58,820 nucleotides of DNA from assembly GCF_018613675.1 (NCBI RefSeq), contig NZ_JAGGPQ010000034.1:1-58820 (forward strand), read 5' to 3'. The stretch comes from Arthrobacter sp. ISL-85. GTDB taxonomy: Bacteria > Actinomycetota > Actinomycetes > Actinomycetales > Micrococcaceae. The translations under genes and the position numbers were made by a program. Positions 26,485 through 35,341 of the stretch are shown here, piece by piece (the first letter of the stretch is position 1; the number at the start of each line of letters is the position of its first letter). Below the pieces are notes generated by a model. The model worked only from the letters and a program-made list of their open reading frames with translations. It ran no database searches and was not told the origin of the DNA.

Positions 26485-27351
26485 TCAAGGGGCGAGGAAG
26501 TCGACGACGGCGGGTGCGAACTGGGTGTGGTACTGGAAGATACCGCCGTGGCCGGAGTCGGGGTAGACGATCAATTCGGATCCCTTGATGCGGCGGTGCA
26601 GGTCCTCGGAGAGAGCCGATGGCACCATGCGGTCGTTGTCGCCGTTGACGATCAGAGTGGATTGAGTGAGGGTGGACAGGTTCGACGGGGCCGACCGGCC
26701 GTAGTTCTTGATTGCTTTCAGCTGCGTCTGGAATGCTCGGGTGCTGATTGGCTTGTCACGGTTCTCAGTCCGTTCCTGAAGGCGCTTAATGAAGGCTTTA
26801 GCAGCTGGTTTGCCGGTGGGGTTGCGGTTGAAGAACAGGAATTCCTTGGGGTCGGACCGGGTGAGGGTTGCCCTGAGGATGTCCCAATAGGTGGTGCCGA
26901 TAACCTTGTCGATGTCTTTGCCTCCTCGCGGGCCGGTTCCGGTGAGTACGAGCTTTCGGACGAGATTGGGATGTTTGATGACCAGGTCCTGGGCAACCAT
27001 TCCGCCCGACGAGAAGGAGAATACATCTATCTTTTCGAACCCGAGTGCCCTGATGAAGGTATAGGCGTCATCGGCCATTGCTTCGATGTTGTTGGGAACT
27101 TGTCCCGTGGAACCGCCGACTCCGGGCTGGTCGAAGGTGATCACGTGGCGGTTCTTGGCGATGGGGTCGATGATACGGGGGTCCCAGTTATCAAGGGTTC
27201 CTGTCAAGTGCACGAAGAACACCACGGGGATGCCGCCTTTCGGCCCAAGCTCGCGATATGCGTACCTGACACCTCCGGCGGTGACAGTACTGGCTGGTGC
27301 TTTTGCGTATGAGGTGACGACTGGTTCGTTCCGGGCGTCGGTTGTGTCCAT
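26485..27351 (-). CDS. Alpha/beta hydrolase
   Basis: 288 residues. The oxyanion region is VVFFVHLTGTLDNWDPRIID, the nucleophile elbow is SFSSGGMVAQ (Ser at about residue 114, with Ser instead of Gly at the first position), and the acid and His are suggested by LIVNGDNDRMVP and YPDSGHGGIFQYH. It has no signal peptide. It lies 48 bases downstream of an NADP-dependent oxidoreductase on the same strand, likely one operon from the promoter near 28434-28463. Substrate unknown; haloperoxidase or esterase-like members look similar. Confidence 0.88.
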   Translation of the reverse strand: MDTTDARNEPVVTSYAKAPASTVTAGGVRYAYRELGPKGGIPVVFFVHLTGTLDNWDPRIIDPIAKNRHVITFDQPGVGGSTGQVPNNIEAMADDAYTFIRALGFEKIDVFSFSSGGMVAQDLVIKHPNLVRKLVLTGTGPRGGKDIDKVIGTTYWDILRATLTRSDPKEFLFFNRNPTGKPAAKAFIKRLQERTENRDKPISTRAFQTQLKAIKNYGRSAPSNLSTLTQSTLIVNGDNDRMVPSALSEDLHRRIKGSELIVYPDSGHGGIFQYHTQFAPAVVDFLAP

Positions 27352-27399
27352 GATTGTTCTCCTCCTGGATTCCCTGATTGAACGGTGGCTGGCGCTGGG

Positions 27400-28398
27400 T
27401 CAGTTGGTGATGGTGAGCACTGCTTTGCCCCGGAAGCCTCCTGCGGCCAGGGATTGCAGTGCCTCTGGAGCCTGGCCGAAGCTGAAGATCTTCCCGACGA
27501 TGGGGCGCAGTACTCCAGCGTCCACCAGTGCGCTGATCTGACGTAGCTGGTCTCCGTTGGCACGCATGAAGAGGAACTCATAGCTGACGCCGAGTTTCCT
27601 GGCTTGCCACCGAATCTTGCTGCTGAGCCCGGTGAGCGCCAGGCGCAGCACGGGGTTGAGGCCTGCTGTGCGGGCGAAGGCCGAGTCGGGCGGGCCTGCG
27701 ATCCCAATCGCCTTCCCACCTGGCTTGAGGATGCGCAGTGATTTCTGCAGGTTTTCCCCTCCGAGGCTGTCGAGCACCAGATCGTATCCGCTCAGAAGCT
27801 GTTCGAAGTCCTGGGTGCGGTAGTCGATAACTGTGTCAGCGCCCAGGTCCCGGACAAATCCGGCGTTGGAGCTGCTGGCGGTAGTTGCAACGGTCGCGCC
27901 CAGATGCTTGGCGAGCTGGATGGCGATGGAGCCGACCCCGCCTGCACCGGCATGAATAAGGACTTTTTGCCCGGGGTGCACATTGCCCTGCTCCACGAGG
28001 GCCTGCCATGCCGTCAGCGCTACCAGCGGCAGCGAGCCGGCCTCCTCCATGCTGGCCGATACGGGCTTGAGCGCAAGGTCCTCCTCCGCGACGGCGATGC
28101 GTTCAGCAAATGTGCCGATGCGGTCTTGGTTGGGGCGGGCGTAGACCTCATCGCCGGGTTTGAACCCCGTTACTTTTCCCCCGACGCTCAGCACGGTGCC
28201 GACCAGGTCGTTGCCGAGGACCAGCTGGAGCTTGTAGGGAAGGATCTGCTTGAACTCGCCCAAACGGATCTTCTCGTCCAGTTGGTTCAGGCCGGCGGCT
28301 TGCACCTGTACCAGCACGTCCCGTTCGCCGACGGTCGGTTCAGCAACCTCGGCTTCGCGCAGTGGTTCCTTGTACTTGTTGATAACGAACGCCCGCAT
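27400..28398 (-). CDS. NADP-dependent quinone-oxidoreductase-like protein (zinc-free MDR)
   Basis: 332 residues. The N-terminal GroES-like domain includes VQVQAAGLNQLDEKIRLGE; the catalytic-zinc Cys/His set is missing. The Rossmann loop is HAGAGGVGSIAIQLAKHLGA (residues about 150-169), as in zeta-crystallin-type quinone or enone reductases. It is the first gene after a clear promoter and is followed by the alpha/beta hydrolase. The pair probably handles an unsaturated or quinone-like compound, with the TetR protein as regulator. Confidence 0.88.
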   Translation of the reverse strand: MRAFVINKYKEPLREAEVAEPTVGERDVLVQVQAAGLNQLDEKIRLGEFKQILPYKLQLVLGNDLVGTVLSVGGKVTGFKPGDEVYARPNQDRIGTFAERIAVAEEDLALKPVSASMEEAGSLPLVALTAWQALVEQGNVHPGQKVLIHAGAGGVGSIAIQLAKHLGATVATTASSSNAGFVRDLGADTVIDYRTQDFEQLLSGYDLVLDSLGGENLQKSLRILKPGGKAIGIAGPPDSAFARTAGLNPVLRLALTGLSSKIRWQARKLGVSYEFLFMRANGDQLRQISALVDAGVLRPIVGKIFSFGQAPEALQSLAAGGFRGKAVLTITN

Positions 28399-28433
28399 GC
28401 CGTGATGCTCCCTCTAATTAAAGTGACTGCAAT

Positions 28434-28463
28434 CAATTATGACTGTACTCAGCTAAATGTCAA
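28434..28463 (-). promoter_or_regulatory. Promoter of the oxidoreductase-hydrolase operon
   Basis: On the minus strand TTGACA (28463-28458), an 18-bp spacer and TAATTG (28439-28434) lie 36 bases before the ATG at 28398. CAGTCA repeats within and just after the spacer could form a TetR site. Confidence 0.6.
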
Positions 28464-28539
28464 GGGCTAATGAAAAGGCGCCTTGGCGACGGGTCGGATC
28501 CATCACCACAACGGGGCAGATGGTATTAAGACTTGGCGG

Positions 28540-28750
28540 ACGCAAGTTGGGGTAGAGCGCCTCGATGGGGCCGCCGAGCCCGGCCTTGAGCTGCACGGAC
28601 GCCTCGTCGGCGAGAACTTCGTACTCGCCGGCCTGGACGGCTTCCAATACCGGAGTGGATATCGATGATCACGGATTTGTCCTTGGCGGACAGGGTCGGT
28701 GCGAACGGGCGGGCGAGGAAGATTGGGCCGAGGAAGTTCGTCTCGACATT
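28540..28750 (-). pseudogene. Internally deleted SDR gene remnant
   Basis: One minus-strand frame gives VETNFLGPIFLARPFAPTLS and SVIIDIHSG; another continues VLEAVQAGEYEVLADEASVQ and LKAGLGGPIEALYPNL. These match residues about 105-135 and 205-235 of the SDR at 15012-15743. The cofactor half and the YxxxK region are gone. It stands upstream of the MDR promoter, so the catabolic operon has lost at least an SDR and an EthD protein. Confidence 0.6.
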
Positions 28751-28965
28751 GGTTCGGGATTAAGGATGCCCGGGGTTGCCCTTAGGGGACCAGTTGCGGG
28801 CTGAGGGGATGGAGTGCAACTTGGGGAACCGGCGTCGGGGTTCGGAAACTTCGTCGGGCCGAGTGGGCCTGGTTGCGGACGGCCCGCCCAGCTATCGTCT
28901 GGCCATTCGAACGGAGACGCTGCAGTTGCCTTTGGAGAGTGGCTCTATGCCTGCGAAATCAAAGA

Positions 28966-29025
28966 GCAACCAATCGTTGCACATACCTTGGGTGGTGCCC
29001 TATAGTTTGTGCAACGAATGGTTGC
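28966..29025. promoter_or_regulatory. Promoter flanked by two GCAAC-N5-GTTGC operators
   Basis: GCAACCAATCGTTGC (28966-28980) and GCAACGAATGGTTGC (29011-29025) are imperfect inverted copies of each other. Between and overlapping them is a plus-strand promoter: TTGCAC (28977-28982), 18-bp spacer, TATAGT (29001-29006). The ArsR-type gene of the same operon is the natural candidate to bind them. Confidence 0.7.
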
Positions 29026-29044
29026 TAATAGTTAGGGGTTCAGG

Positions 29045-29509
29045 ATGGAGTACGGCAGCATCGAGCGGGAGGTCCACATTGAGGCCACGCCGGAGGTGGT
29101 GTACGAGGTAATCACCATGCCCGAGCACCTGCAGGAATGGTGGCCGGATGAGGCGGAGTTCGAACCGGTGCCCGGGGCGACCGGGGTCATCTCGTTTGGC
29201 GATAGGTCTGCGCCGGAGGCAAAGATCGTTACTCTCACGGTGGTGGAAGCCAGTCCGTCCCGCCGGTTCTCCTTCCGGTGGGTGTACGACGACGGTGCGA
29301 CCGCGACGTCCTCCAACTCGCTCCTGGTGACCTTTGACCTGATCCCGTCGGGTAGGGGCACGCTCCTGCGCTTTACCGAGACGGGTTTCCGGGAGAAGGG
29401 TTGGGAGTCGGCCGTGCTCGAGGAGCATTACCGGGATCACGTGCGCGGCTGGGACTACTTCCTGCCGCGACTCGTTACCTACGTCGCGCGGCTGGTATCG
29501 GCGCCGTGA
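29045..29509 (+). CDS. SRPBCC (AHSA1-like) domain protein
   Basis: 154 residues, starting MEYGSIEREVHIEATPEVVY, the usual first strand of the AHSA1/START-like fold. EHLQEWWPDEAEFEPVPGAT and the last helix (HYRDHVRGWDYFLPRLVTYV) complete a hydrophobic-ligand cavity. It is immediately followed by, and overlaps (GTGA), an ArsR-family gene, a pairing common in actinobacteria. Ligand unknown. Confidence 0.85.
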   Translation: MEYGSIEREVHIEATPEVVYEVITMPEHLQEWWPDEAEFEPVPGATGVISFGDRSAPEAKIVTLTVVEASPSRRFSFRWVYDDGATATSSNSLLVTFDLIPSGRGTLLRFTETGFREKGWESAVLEEHYRDHVRGWDYFLPRLVTYVARLVSAP

Positions 29510-29844
29510 GCGTGACCATCGACGACGAGCTCTGGTCGGCGGTGGGGGATTCGACCCGGCGTCGGATGCTTGACCTGCTGTTGAACGACGGCGGAGGCAC
29601 CGCAACCACGCTGAGCAGGCAGCTGCCGATTACTCGGCAGGCCGTAGCGAAACACCTCGGGGTACTCCACCGCGTCGGAATGGTCCACGTCACGAGTTTG
29701 GGACGGGAGCGCATCTACGAGGTGAGCCAGGCCCAGCTCGCCCGAGCGGTCGCGCAACTGTCGTCGGTCGGGGCCACTTGGGACGCCAGACTGCAGCGCA
29801 TCAAGGGAATCGCTGAAGCAATCCAGCATAGTCGCGAAGGCTGA
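29506..29844 (+). CDS. ArsR-family regulator
   Basis: 112 residues from GTG 29506, overlapping the SRPBCC stop by four bases; an upstream ATG at 29401 would lie inside that gene in another frame. The winged helix is visible: WSAVGDSTRRRMLDLLLNDG, TTLSRQLPITRQAVAKHLGV, and VTSLGRERIYEV as wing. No metal-binding Cys motif is seen, so it is the SRPBCC-linked rather than arsenic-sensing type. It probably represses its own operon through the paired sites upstream. Confidence 0.87.
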   Translation: MSVTIDDELWSAVGDSTRRRMLDLLLNDGGGTATTLSRQLPITRQAVAKHLGVLHRVGMVHVTSLGRERIYEVSQAQLARAVAQLSSVGATWDARLQRIKGIAEAIQHSREG

Positions 29845-29932
29845 CGTCTCACGGCTGAACGACGCCACATCCGTGGCGGTGCTGTCGAACATACCCGACA
29901 TATGAGCGGGCACAGGAGAATGAGGTAACAAG

Positions 29933-30472
29933 ATGTTGGACTTCACCGCCACTTTCGCCGTGGAGCGGACTCCCCTGGAAACATTTGAGGCCATCACAAA
30001 CGTCCGGGGTTGGTGGTCGAAAGAGGTCGAGGGCGTCACCGACCAGGTCGGTGGTGAGTTCAATTACCACTACCAGGACGTCCACCACTGCCGCATCCGG
30101 GTCACGGAACTCGTGCCCGGACGGAAAGTTGCATGGCTCGTGCTGGACAACTACTTCAACTTCATTCAAGACCAGGCCGAATGGAAGGACACCCGGGTAG
30201 TCTTCGAGATCTCTGAAATAGAGGGCGGAGCGGAGGTCCACTTTACCCATGTGGGCCTGGTTCCGCAGTATGAGTGTTTCGAGGTCTGCTCCAACGCGTG
30301 GGGCGGCTACCTGGGCGGCAGCCTGCGGAACCTGATCAACACCGGGGAAGGGCAGCCCAACCTGAAGGGAATTGGCAACACTCCCACGCACCAGCACATG
30401 GCCGCTGAGTTGCGCGGCGGGAGCAGCCGTCCGGCCATCGGCCGGGCGGACACCGGGGAGGAGAAAGATTGA
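29933..30472 (+). CDS. Second SRPBCC-domain protein
   Basis: 179 residues starting MLDFTATFAVERTPLETFEA with NVRGWWSKEVEGV, typical for SRPBCC. The later part (WKDTRVVFEISEIEGGAEVH, FTHVGLVPQYECFEVCSNAW) matches the AHSA1-like group acting as helper of ArsR neighbours. The last ~25 residues are Gly/Arg-rich and probably disordered. It lies 88 bases downstream of the ArsR gene and may be in the same transcript. Confidence 0.82.
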   Translation: MLDFTATFAVERTPLETFEAITNVRGWWSKEVEGVTDQVGGEFNYHYQDVHHCRIRVTELVPGRKVAWLVLDNYFNFIQDQAEWKDTRVVFEISEIEGGAEVHFTHVGLVPQYECFEVCSNAWGGYLGGSLRNLINTGEGQPNLKGIGNTPTHQHMAAELRGGSSRPAIGRADTGEEKD

Positions 30473-30977
30473 GCTGATCGCCCTTAGAGGCAATGGTGTC
30501 CTGGTTGCCCAGCCGGCACTGACCCAAACCGGCAGGCCCACAGCACCCCGGCCGGGGGCCCTGGACGCCCTCTCTGGCTGCCAGGTCGACTGCGCTGGCA
30601 GCGACGTGCTGTCCTGCATTGGAACCCGGGCGGGTGTCCGGATGCTGCTTCCGGGGCTAGCAAGCGAGTCGGCAAGTCCGTCGCTTTTTTCGACAATAGC
30701 CTGTGACAGTAAAGAACATGGTCTCGTCGGTGCTGCTGAAACTTGACATGGCACGCAGGACCAAGGTCGCGGTGTTTGTCTCTGGAGCGCTTGACGCTAC
30801 TTCCTAAGGGCAGGACGCGACGCATCTGTGGAGGTAAGTATCCGCTCGTTGCCGCGTGCTTATGCAAGGCAGTTCAAAGGCCTTGGGAGCATCCATAGTT
30901 CGCACGTCCAGGGGCCGTCGTCTACGGGTGCCCTACTGCACCCCGCCCCATGTCCGTATTCCTTTACAAAATCTGTG
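30473..30977. other. Intergenic, no gene recognised
   Basis: Between the SRPBCC gene and the convergent fructan-cluster permease. Open frames on both strands show no domain. No obvious terminator for either flanking unit was found. Confidence 0.4.
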
Positions 30978-31877
30978 TTACTTACTGGCGCCGGCCGTGA
31001 GGCCTTCCCGCAGGGTTCGTTGGCCGAAGATGAAGACGACCAGTGCTGGCAGCATGGACAGGATCACGCCGGCGAGCACTACGGATATGCTGCCTGTGCC
31101 GAGGTTGCCTTGGAGTGTCACCAGGCCGAGGGGAAGGGTGAAGTTCTGTTCGCTGATGGTGAGGATCAGTGGCCGGAAGAACTCGTTCCAGTGGAAGTTA
31201 AAGGCCAGGATCCCGACGATAGCCATGCCGGGGACCGCCAGGGGGACGTACACCGATCGGAAGATCCGCCACGGTCCGGCACCGTCCAGGGCGGCCGCTT
31301 CTGCGAAGTCGTTTGGCAGGCCCAGGAAGTATTGGCGCATGAGGAAGGTTCCGAACGCTGTGGGAATGGCTGGCAGGATCAGGGCCAGAAGGGTGTCGGA
31401 TAGACCCATCCCACGGATCAGCATGAACACCGGGACGATGGTGACCTGCACTGGGACCATCATGGTGGCAAGCACCAGCGAGAAGATGGCGTTCTTGCCG
31501 CGGAAGTCCAGGCGGGCGAAGGCGTAGCCGGCCAGTGTGGCCGATGCCATTTGGCCAAGGGCAATCAGCCCGGTGACCAGGGCGCTGTTCAGGACAAGGA
31601 GAGCGACGTTTATTTGCTTGAACACTTCTTGGTAAGCGGTGAAGTCAGGGTTGAGGGGCAAGAAGGATGGTGGCAGATTGAATGATTCCGACGGCGTTCG
31701 CAGCGAGGTGGATAAGGTCCACAGCACAGGGCCGAGGGTCAGCGCCGCGGCCATGGCCAGCCCCGCGTACGTGCCGACGGTCCCTGCAGCGGGCGGGCGG
31801 CGGCTACGGTAGGGCCTGCTGGTGGTGGTGGATCCGGGATGCTTGTCGGCCCCGGTGTGCAGGGTCTGGCTGGACAT
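30978..31877 (-). CDS. CUT1 ABC sugar permease (MalG type), fructan module 1
   Basis: 299 residues from ATG 31877; the GTG at 31889, which overlaps the preceding stop, is an alternative. Helices include TYAGLAMAAALTLGPVLWTL at the start. The EAA loop is EAAALDGAGPWRIFRSVYVP. It is the last gene of a long minus-strand run starting at the LacI gene near 44 kb. It works with the MalF-type permease and binding protein just upstream; no ATPase of its own type is nearby. Confidence 0.9.
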   Translation of the reverse strand: MSSQTLHTGADKHPGSTTTSRPYRSRRPPAAGTVGTYAGLAMAAALTLGPVLWTLSTSLRTPSESFNLPPSFLPLNPDFTAYQEVFKQINVALLVLNSALVTGLIALGQMASATLAGYAFARLDFRGKNAIFSLVLATMMVPVQVTIVPVFMLIRGMGLSDTLLALILPAIPTAFGTFLMRQYFLGLPNDFAEAAALDGAGPWRIFRSVYVPLAVPGMAIVGILAFNFHWNEFFRPLILTISEQNFTLPLGLVTLQGNLGTGSISVVLAGVILSMLPALVVFIFGQRTLREGLTAGASK

Positions 31878-31885
31878 GAGGGACC

Positions 31886-32815
31886 TCACTGGTAAAAGAC
31901 GAAGCGGCGGCTAAGGCGGAATTGCAGGGCGGTGACGGCAAGGATCAGCACGGTCAGTACCAGGCCAATGGCTGAGGCTTTGCCGAACTCCAGTTGTTGG
32001 AAGGCGGATTCAAAGATCACCATGACGGCGGTGCGGGTGGAATCGCCCGGACCGCCGTTGGTCAGGACATAGGGCTGGTCGAAGACCTGCAGTGCACTGA
32101 TGATTGCCACGACGGAGGCGACGAGAACCGTTGGGCTGATCAGCGGAAGGGTGACATTGCTGAACTGTTTCCAGCCTGTGGCGCCATCCAGGCTCGCTGC
32201 CTCGTGCAGTTCCTTCGGGATGTTGGTCAGGGCGCCGAGGAACAGTAGGAAGGAGAATCCGAAGTTTTGCCAGACATAGACCAGGACGACGACGGCGGCG
32301 GACGCCGTGGGGCTGGTCAGCCAAGGCACAGCGGGAATGCCGACGAGCGACAGGAGCCAGTTCACCACGCCGAACTGTTCGTTGAACATGTACCGCATGA
32401 AAATGGACACCGACGCGGCGGACAGCACCAGGGGAAAGAAAAAGGTGGAACGCAGGAATACCCTGAGCCAGGCCGGCATCCTGGCCTGCAGCATGGAAGC
32501 CAGGCTGAGTGCGATGCCCAGTTGAAGGATTACCGCGACAACGACGAACACGATGGTGTTCAGGAACGACACGCGGACGGTGGGGTCCTGTGCCAGGGAG
32601 GCGAAGTTGGCGAAACCGACGAACTGGGGCGCTGAAATGATGTCCCAGCGGAAGAAGGCCAGGACCAGTGAGCCGATGATCGGCAGGAAGGTGAAAAGGG
32701 CCATCCCCAGCACTGTGGGAGCAAGGAAAATCATCACCAACCATCGCTCGACGAACGTGCGGCGCGCGGCCGATGGCTCTATGGTTTGGCGTGGAACGGT
32801 GGACGTGGTGGTCAT
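31886..32815 (-). CDS. CUT1 ABC sugar permease (MalF type), fructan module 1
   Basis: 309 residues; ATG overlaps the binding-protein stop (ATGA, 32812-32815). The first helix is WLVMIFLAPTVLGMALFTFL and the EAA loop is EAASLDGATGWKQFSNVTLP. It pairs with the MalG-type permease downstream to import a sugar bound by the protein at 32812-34272. The module context suggests a fructo-oligosaccharide or fructose-containing disaccharide. Confidence 0.9.
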   Translation of the reverse strand: MTTTSTVPRQTIEPSAARRTFVERWLVMIFLAPTVLGMALFTFLPIIGSLVLAFFRWDIISAPQFVGFANFASLAQDPTVRVSFLNTIVFVVVAVILQLGIALSLASMLQARMPAWLRVFLRSTFFFPLVLSAASVSIFMRYMFNEQFGVVNWLLSLVGIPAVPWLTSPTASAAVVVLVYVWQNFGFSFLLFLGALTNIPKELHEAASLDGATGWKQFSNVTLPLISPTVLVASVVAIISALQVFDQPYVLTNGGPGDSTRTAVMVIFESAFQQLEFGKASAIGLVLTVLILAVTALQFRLSRRFVFYQ

Positions 32816-34272
32816 GAGTTCCTCCTCAGAGCCAGTTCCAGATCGCGCTGCAGGGTGCCCATCGCGGCCCGCACATCAGCAGAGCTGCCGCTGACAGCGG
32901 TGGAAACGTTTTTCATCAGGGCAGTTTCGACGGCGGCCTGCTGGGGCGGTGCGGGGATGGGCCCGGAGGTGGGGAACCTGTCGAGGGTGTCGTAGAAGAC
33001 TTTCCAGTGCCGGGGCCCAGTGGCGGCGTAGAATGACTCGTTCACCATCGAACGGCGGGTGGGTGTGGTGTTCGGCTTGGGAATGGCCAGCTGCATCGCT
33101 TCGCGCCTGGAGCAGAATTTGACCCATTCCCATGCTGCGTCCTTGTCTTTCGCCGTGCGCATGATTGCGTAACCGGCGGCTCCGAACTGATGCCGCTGGG
33201 TACGCCACCGGGGAAAGAACTGCACGTCGAACTGGTCGGCGGTCATCCCGGCCTCGTGCAGGCCCTGCGCCCAGTAGCCGCCTGCCGGAGTGGTGCCGAT
33301 GCGGTTGTTGCCGAACAGGCCGACCAAGGCGTTGCCGCCCCCGGATTCGGGACGCACGCCCAGTCCTTCGGCTACCAGTTCTCGCAGATAGTCGAAGGTT
33401 TCGATCACGCGCCCATCCTCGGCGTTGGGGCTCAGCCACTGATACCCGCCGCCGCGGGTCGCCCGGGCAGGGTCGTCAGGGTAAAAGCGGTCCCAAAGCC
33501 AGTCCCCTCCGGGAGCCTTCGTTTCGGACAGGAAGCTGGTGTCATTGGCGTAGAGCCACGGCACAACTCCGCCAAAAAGCCGGTTGGTCCAGTAGTACGG
33601 GGTGAAATCCGCCGGGCGGGCCTTGCGGAGGGCCCTCAAGGTGGCGCTAAAGTCGTCCTTCGTCCAGTCCTCCCTTGGCCGGTCAAGCCCGGCCTGGGCG
33701 AAGGTTGTGGTATTCAGGTACATGTTCGCCGCGTTCCAGTCCAGCGGAAGCTGGTACAGGCTGCCCTGGTACATGAAGGCTTCCAACAGGCTCGGATGAA
33801 CGTCATCAAAGTAATCGCTCATCGCCGCAGCGTCACGGCGGACATAACTATCCAGAGGCTCGGCCAGCTTGTCGGCGAAGAGCTGGGCGCCCTCGGTAGC
33901 GACATAGACGACATCCGGGGGCGTCCCAGCAGCAACCATGGTCAGAATCTTGGAAAAGAAGTCCTTCCAGTCCGCACCCTGAATCGCCTGCAGCTGCACT
34001 GGGATATCGGGGTGCGCGGCGGTAAAGGCCTGAATCAGGCCTTGGCGTCCTGCGGCATCGGCTGCCGTCCCCAAAATGGCGATATGCAGGGCCTTGCTGC
34101 CACGGCCCGGAATATCAGCGCCAGTCAGTCGCGGCCACGCCCCCACGGTGGCTCCCGCCACCGCGATCCCGGCCAGGCCCAGCAAGGAACGCCGGGTGAG
34201 TTGTGAAAGCTTGCTGTTGGACTGCAGCGAATGCGAAAGGGCTTGTTGCCCCGGTGTCTTTTCAGACGTCAT
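32812..34272 (-). CDS. CUT1-type sugar-binding protein without a lipobox
   Basis: 486 residues. A long N-terminal region leads to a Tat-like signal, LTRRSLLGLAGIAVAGATVG (residues about 25-45), but there is no Cys, so it cannot be a normal lipoprotein, unlike the three other binding proteins here. The mature part is family 1: LHIAILGTAADAAGRQGLIQ, VQLQAIQGADWKDFFSKILT, VVYVATEGAQLF. A good AGGAGG ribosome site precedes the ATG. It is 62 bases after the fructokinase and coupled to the permeases. It may remain anchored by an uncleaved signal or be released. Confidence 0.88.
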   Translation of the reverse strand: MTSEKTPGQQALSHSLQSNSKLSQLTRRSLLGLAGIAVAGATVGAWPRLTGADIPGRGSKALHIAILGTAADAAGRQGLIQAFTAAHPDIPVQLQAIQGADWKDFFSKILTMVAAGTPPDVVYVATEGAQLFADKLAEPLDSYVRRDAAAMSDYFDDVHPSLLEAFMYQGSLYQLPLDWNAANMYLNTTTFAQAGLDRPREDWTKDDFSATLRALRKARPADFTPYYWTNRLFGGVVPWLYANDTSFLSETKAPGGDWLWDRFYPDDPARATRGGGYQWLSPNAEDGRVIETFDYLRELVAEGLGVRPESGGGNALVGLFGNNRIGTTPAGGYWAQGLHEAGMTADQFDVQFFPRWRTQRHQFGAAGYAIMRTAKDKDAAWEWVKFCSRREAMQLAIPKPNTTPTRRSMVNESFYAATGPRHWKVFYDTLDRFPTSGPIPAPPQQAAVETALMKNVSTAVSGSSADVRAAMGTLQRDLELALRRNS

Positions 34273-34334
34273 TGTCGGCTCCTCCTAACAGGGTAAACGG
34301 GGTCCGTTGTTTTTTGCCCACAGAATTGGTTTGT

Positions 34335-35306
34335 TTATGCCTGATCGTGCGCGAAAGCTCGAGGCGCGGACGTCGGTGCTTCGACTGCAGATGTCAGCTC
34401 GTCCAGGGTTGGCGGGTTTGCCCCTGCGCGCTGAACGGTGATGGCCGCTGCGGTGGCTGCGGTACGTCCCAGCTGCTCCAGGACTGCAGGGGCGAACCCT
34501 CCGGTACCGCGGGTGAGCAGGCCCAGGATCAGTGCGGCCATGTAGGAGTCTCCGGCACCTATAGTGTCCGCGACCCTGGCTCTGACAGCGGGGATATTGA
34601 CGCTTGCGTCGGCAGAGGTGAGTTGGGAGCCCTCGGCCCCCTTGGTTATTACTGTCAGCCCGGTGCCGAGCCGGAGGATGTGGGCCGCGGTTTCCTCCAG
34701 TGTTTTTCCAGGGTAGAGCCAGTGGGCGTCCTCGTCGCTGAGTTTGACGACGTCTGTCAGGGAGACGAGTTCTTCGAAGGTTGCTTTCGCTTCGGTGTGA
34801 CTGCCGAGCAGGGATGGTCTGATGTTCGGATCGTAGGTGACGGTGCACTGCGTGTGGGCTCGTTTGAGCAGGGCTTTGACTGCACCGGCCCCAGGGTTCA
34901 GGAAGGTGGCTATGGAACCGGTGTGCAGGACTTTGGGGAAGTATGCCGGCGTTGGTGTTGGCAGGTCCCAGTGGATGTCGAAGTCGTACGTGGCGGACCC
35001 GTCGGGCCCCATGGCTGCTGTGGCTGTTGCCGTGCGGGTGAGGGATTTTGATCCGGGCAGGAGAGTTACTCCTGCCCGGCGGAGGTGGTTCTCTATTGAT
35101 ATTCCCCGGGCATCGGGTGCGATGGCCGTGAGCAGACCCGTGGTGACCCCCAGGAGCCCGAGGCCGTAGGCAACGTTGGCGGGCGATCCCCCGGGGTGCT
35201 CTACCTGGCTGTTTGGAGTGGTGACCACATCGATCAGCGCTTCACCCACAACGACGGCGTCCAGGGGCTGTTGGGCCTCATGCCGTGCTGCTTTGAAGTT
35301 TTCCAT
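34335..35306 (-). CDS. PfkB-family fructokinase, fructan module 1
   Basis: 323 residues. The first strand is VVVGEALIDVVTTP, followed by HPGGSPANVAYGLGLLG, and the catalytic loop near the C-terminus is DTIGAGDSYMAALILGL with the general base Asp in GAGD. This pattern is usual for bacterial fructokinases. It is closely similar along its length to the kinase at 50216-51166. It lies between a GH32 gene, from which it is separated by a strong hairpin, and the CUT1 binding protein. It probably forms fructose 6-phosphate from fructose released by the GH32 enzymes. Confidence 0.88.
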   Translation of the reverse strand: MENFKAARHEAQQPLDAVVVGEALIDVVTTPNSQVEHPGGSPANVAYGLGLLGVTTGLLTAIAPDARGISIENHLRRAGVTLLPGSKSLTRTATATAAMGPDGSATYDFDIHWDLPTPTPAYFPKVLHTGSIATFLNPGAGAVKALLKRAHTQCTVTYDPNIRPSLLGSHTEAKATFEELVSLTDVVKLSDEDAHWLYPGKTLEETAAHILRLGTGLTVITKGAEGSQLTSADASVNIPAVRARVADTIGAGDSYMAALILGLLTRGTGGFAPAVLEQLGRTAATAAAITVQRAGANPPTLDELTSAVEAPTSAPRAFAHDQA

Positions 35307-35341
35307 GTTTGTCTCTCGGGCAGTGCTGGCAGGGGAGCGGG

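Noticed and set aside
30484..30867. 127-codon minus-strand frame
   Set aside because: Low-complexity Arg/Pro/Gly composition and no family features.
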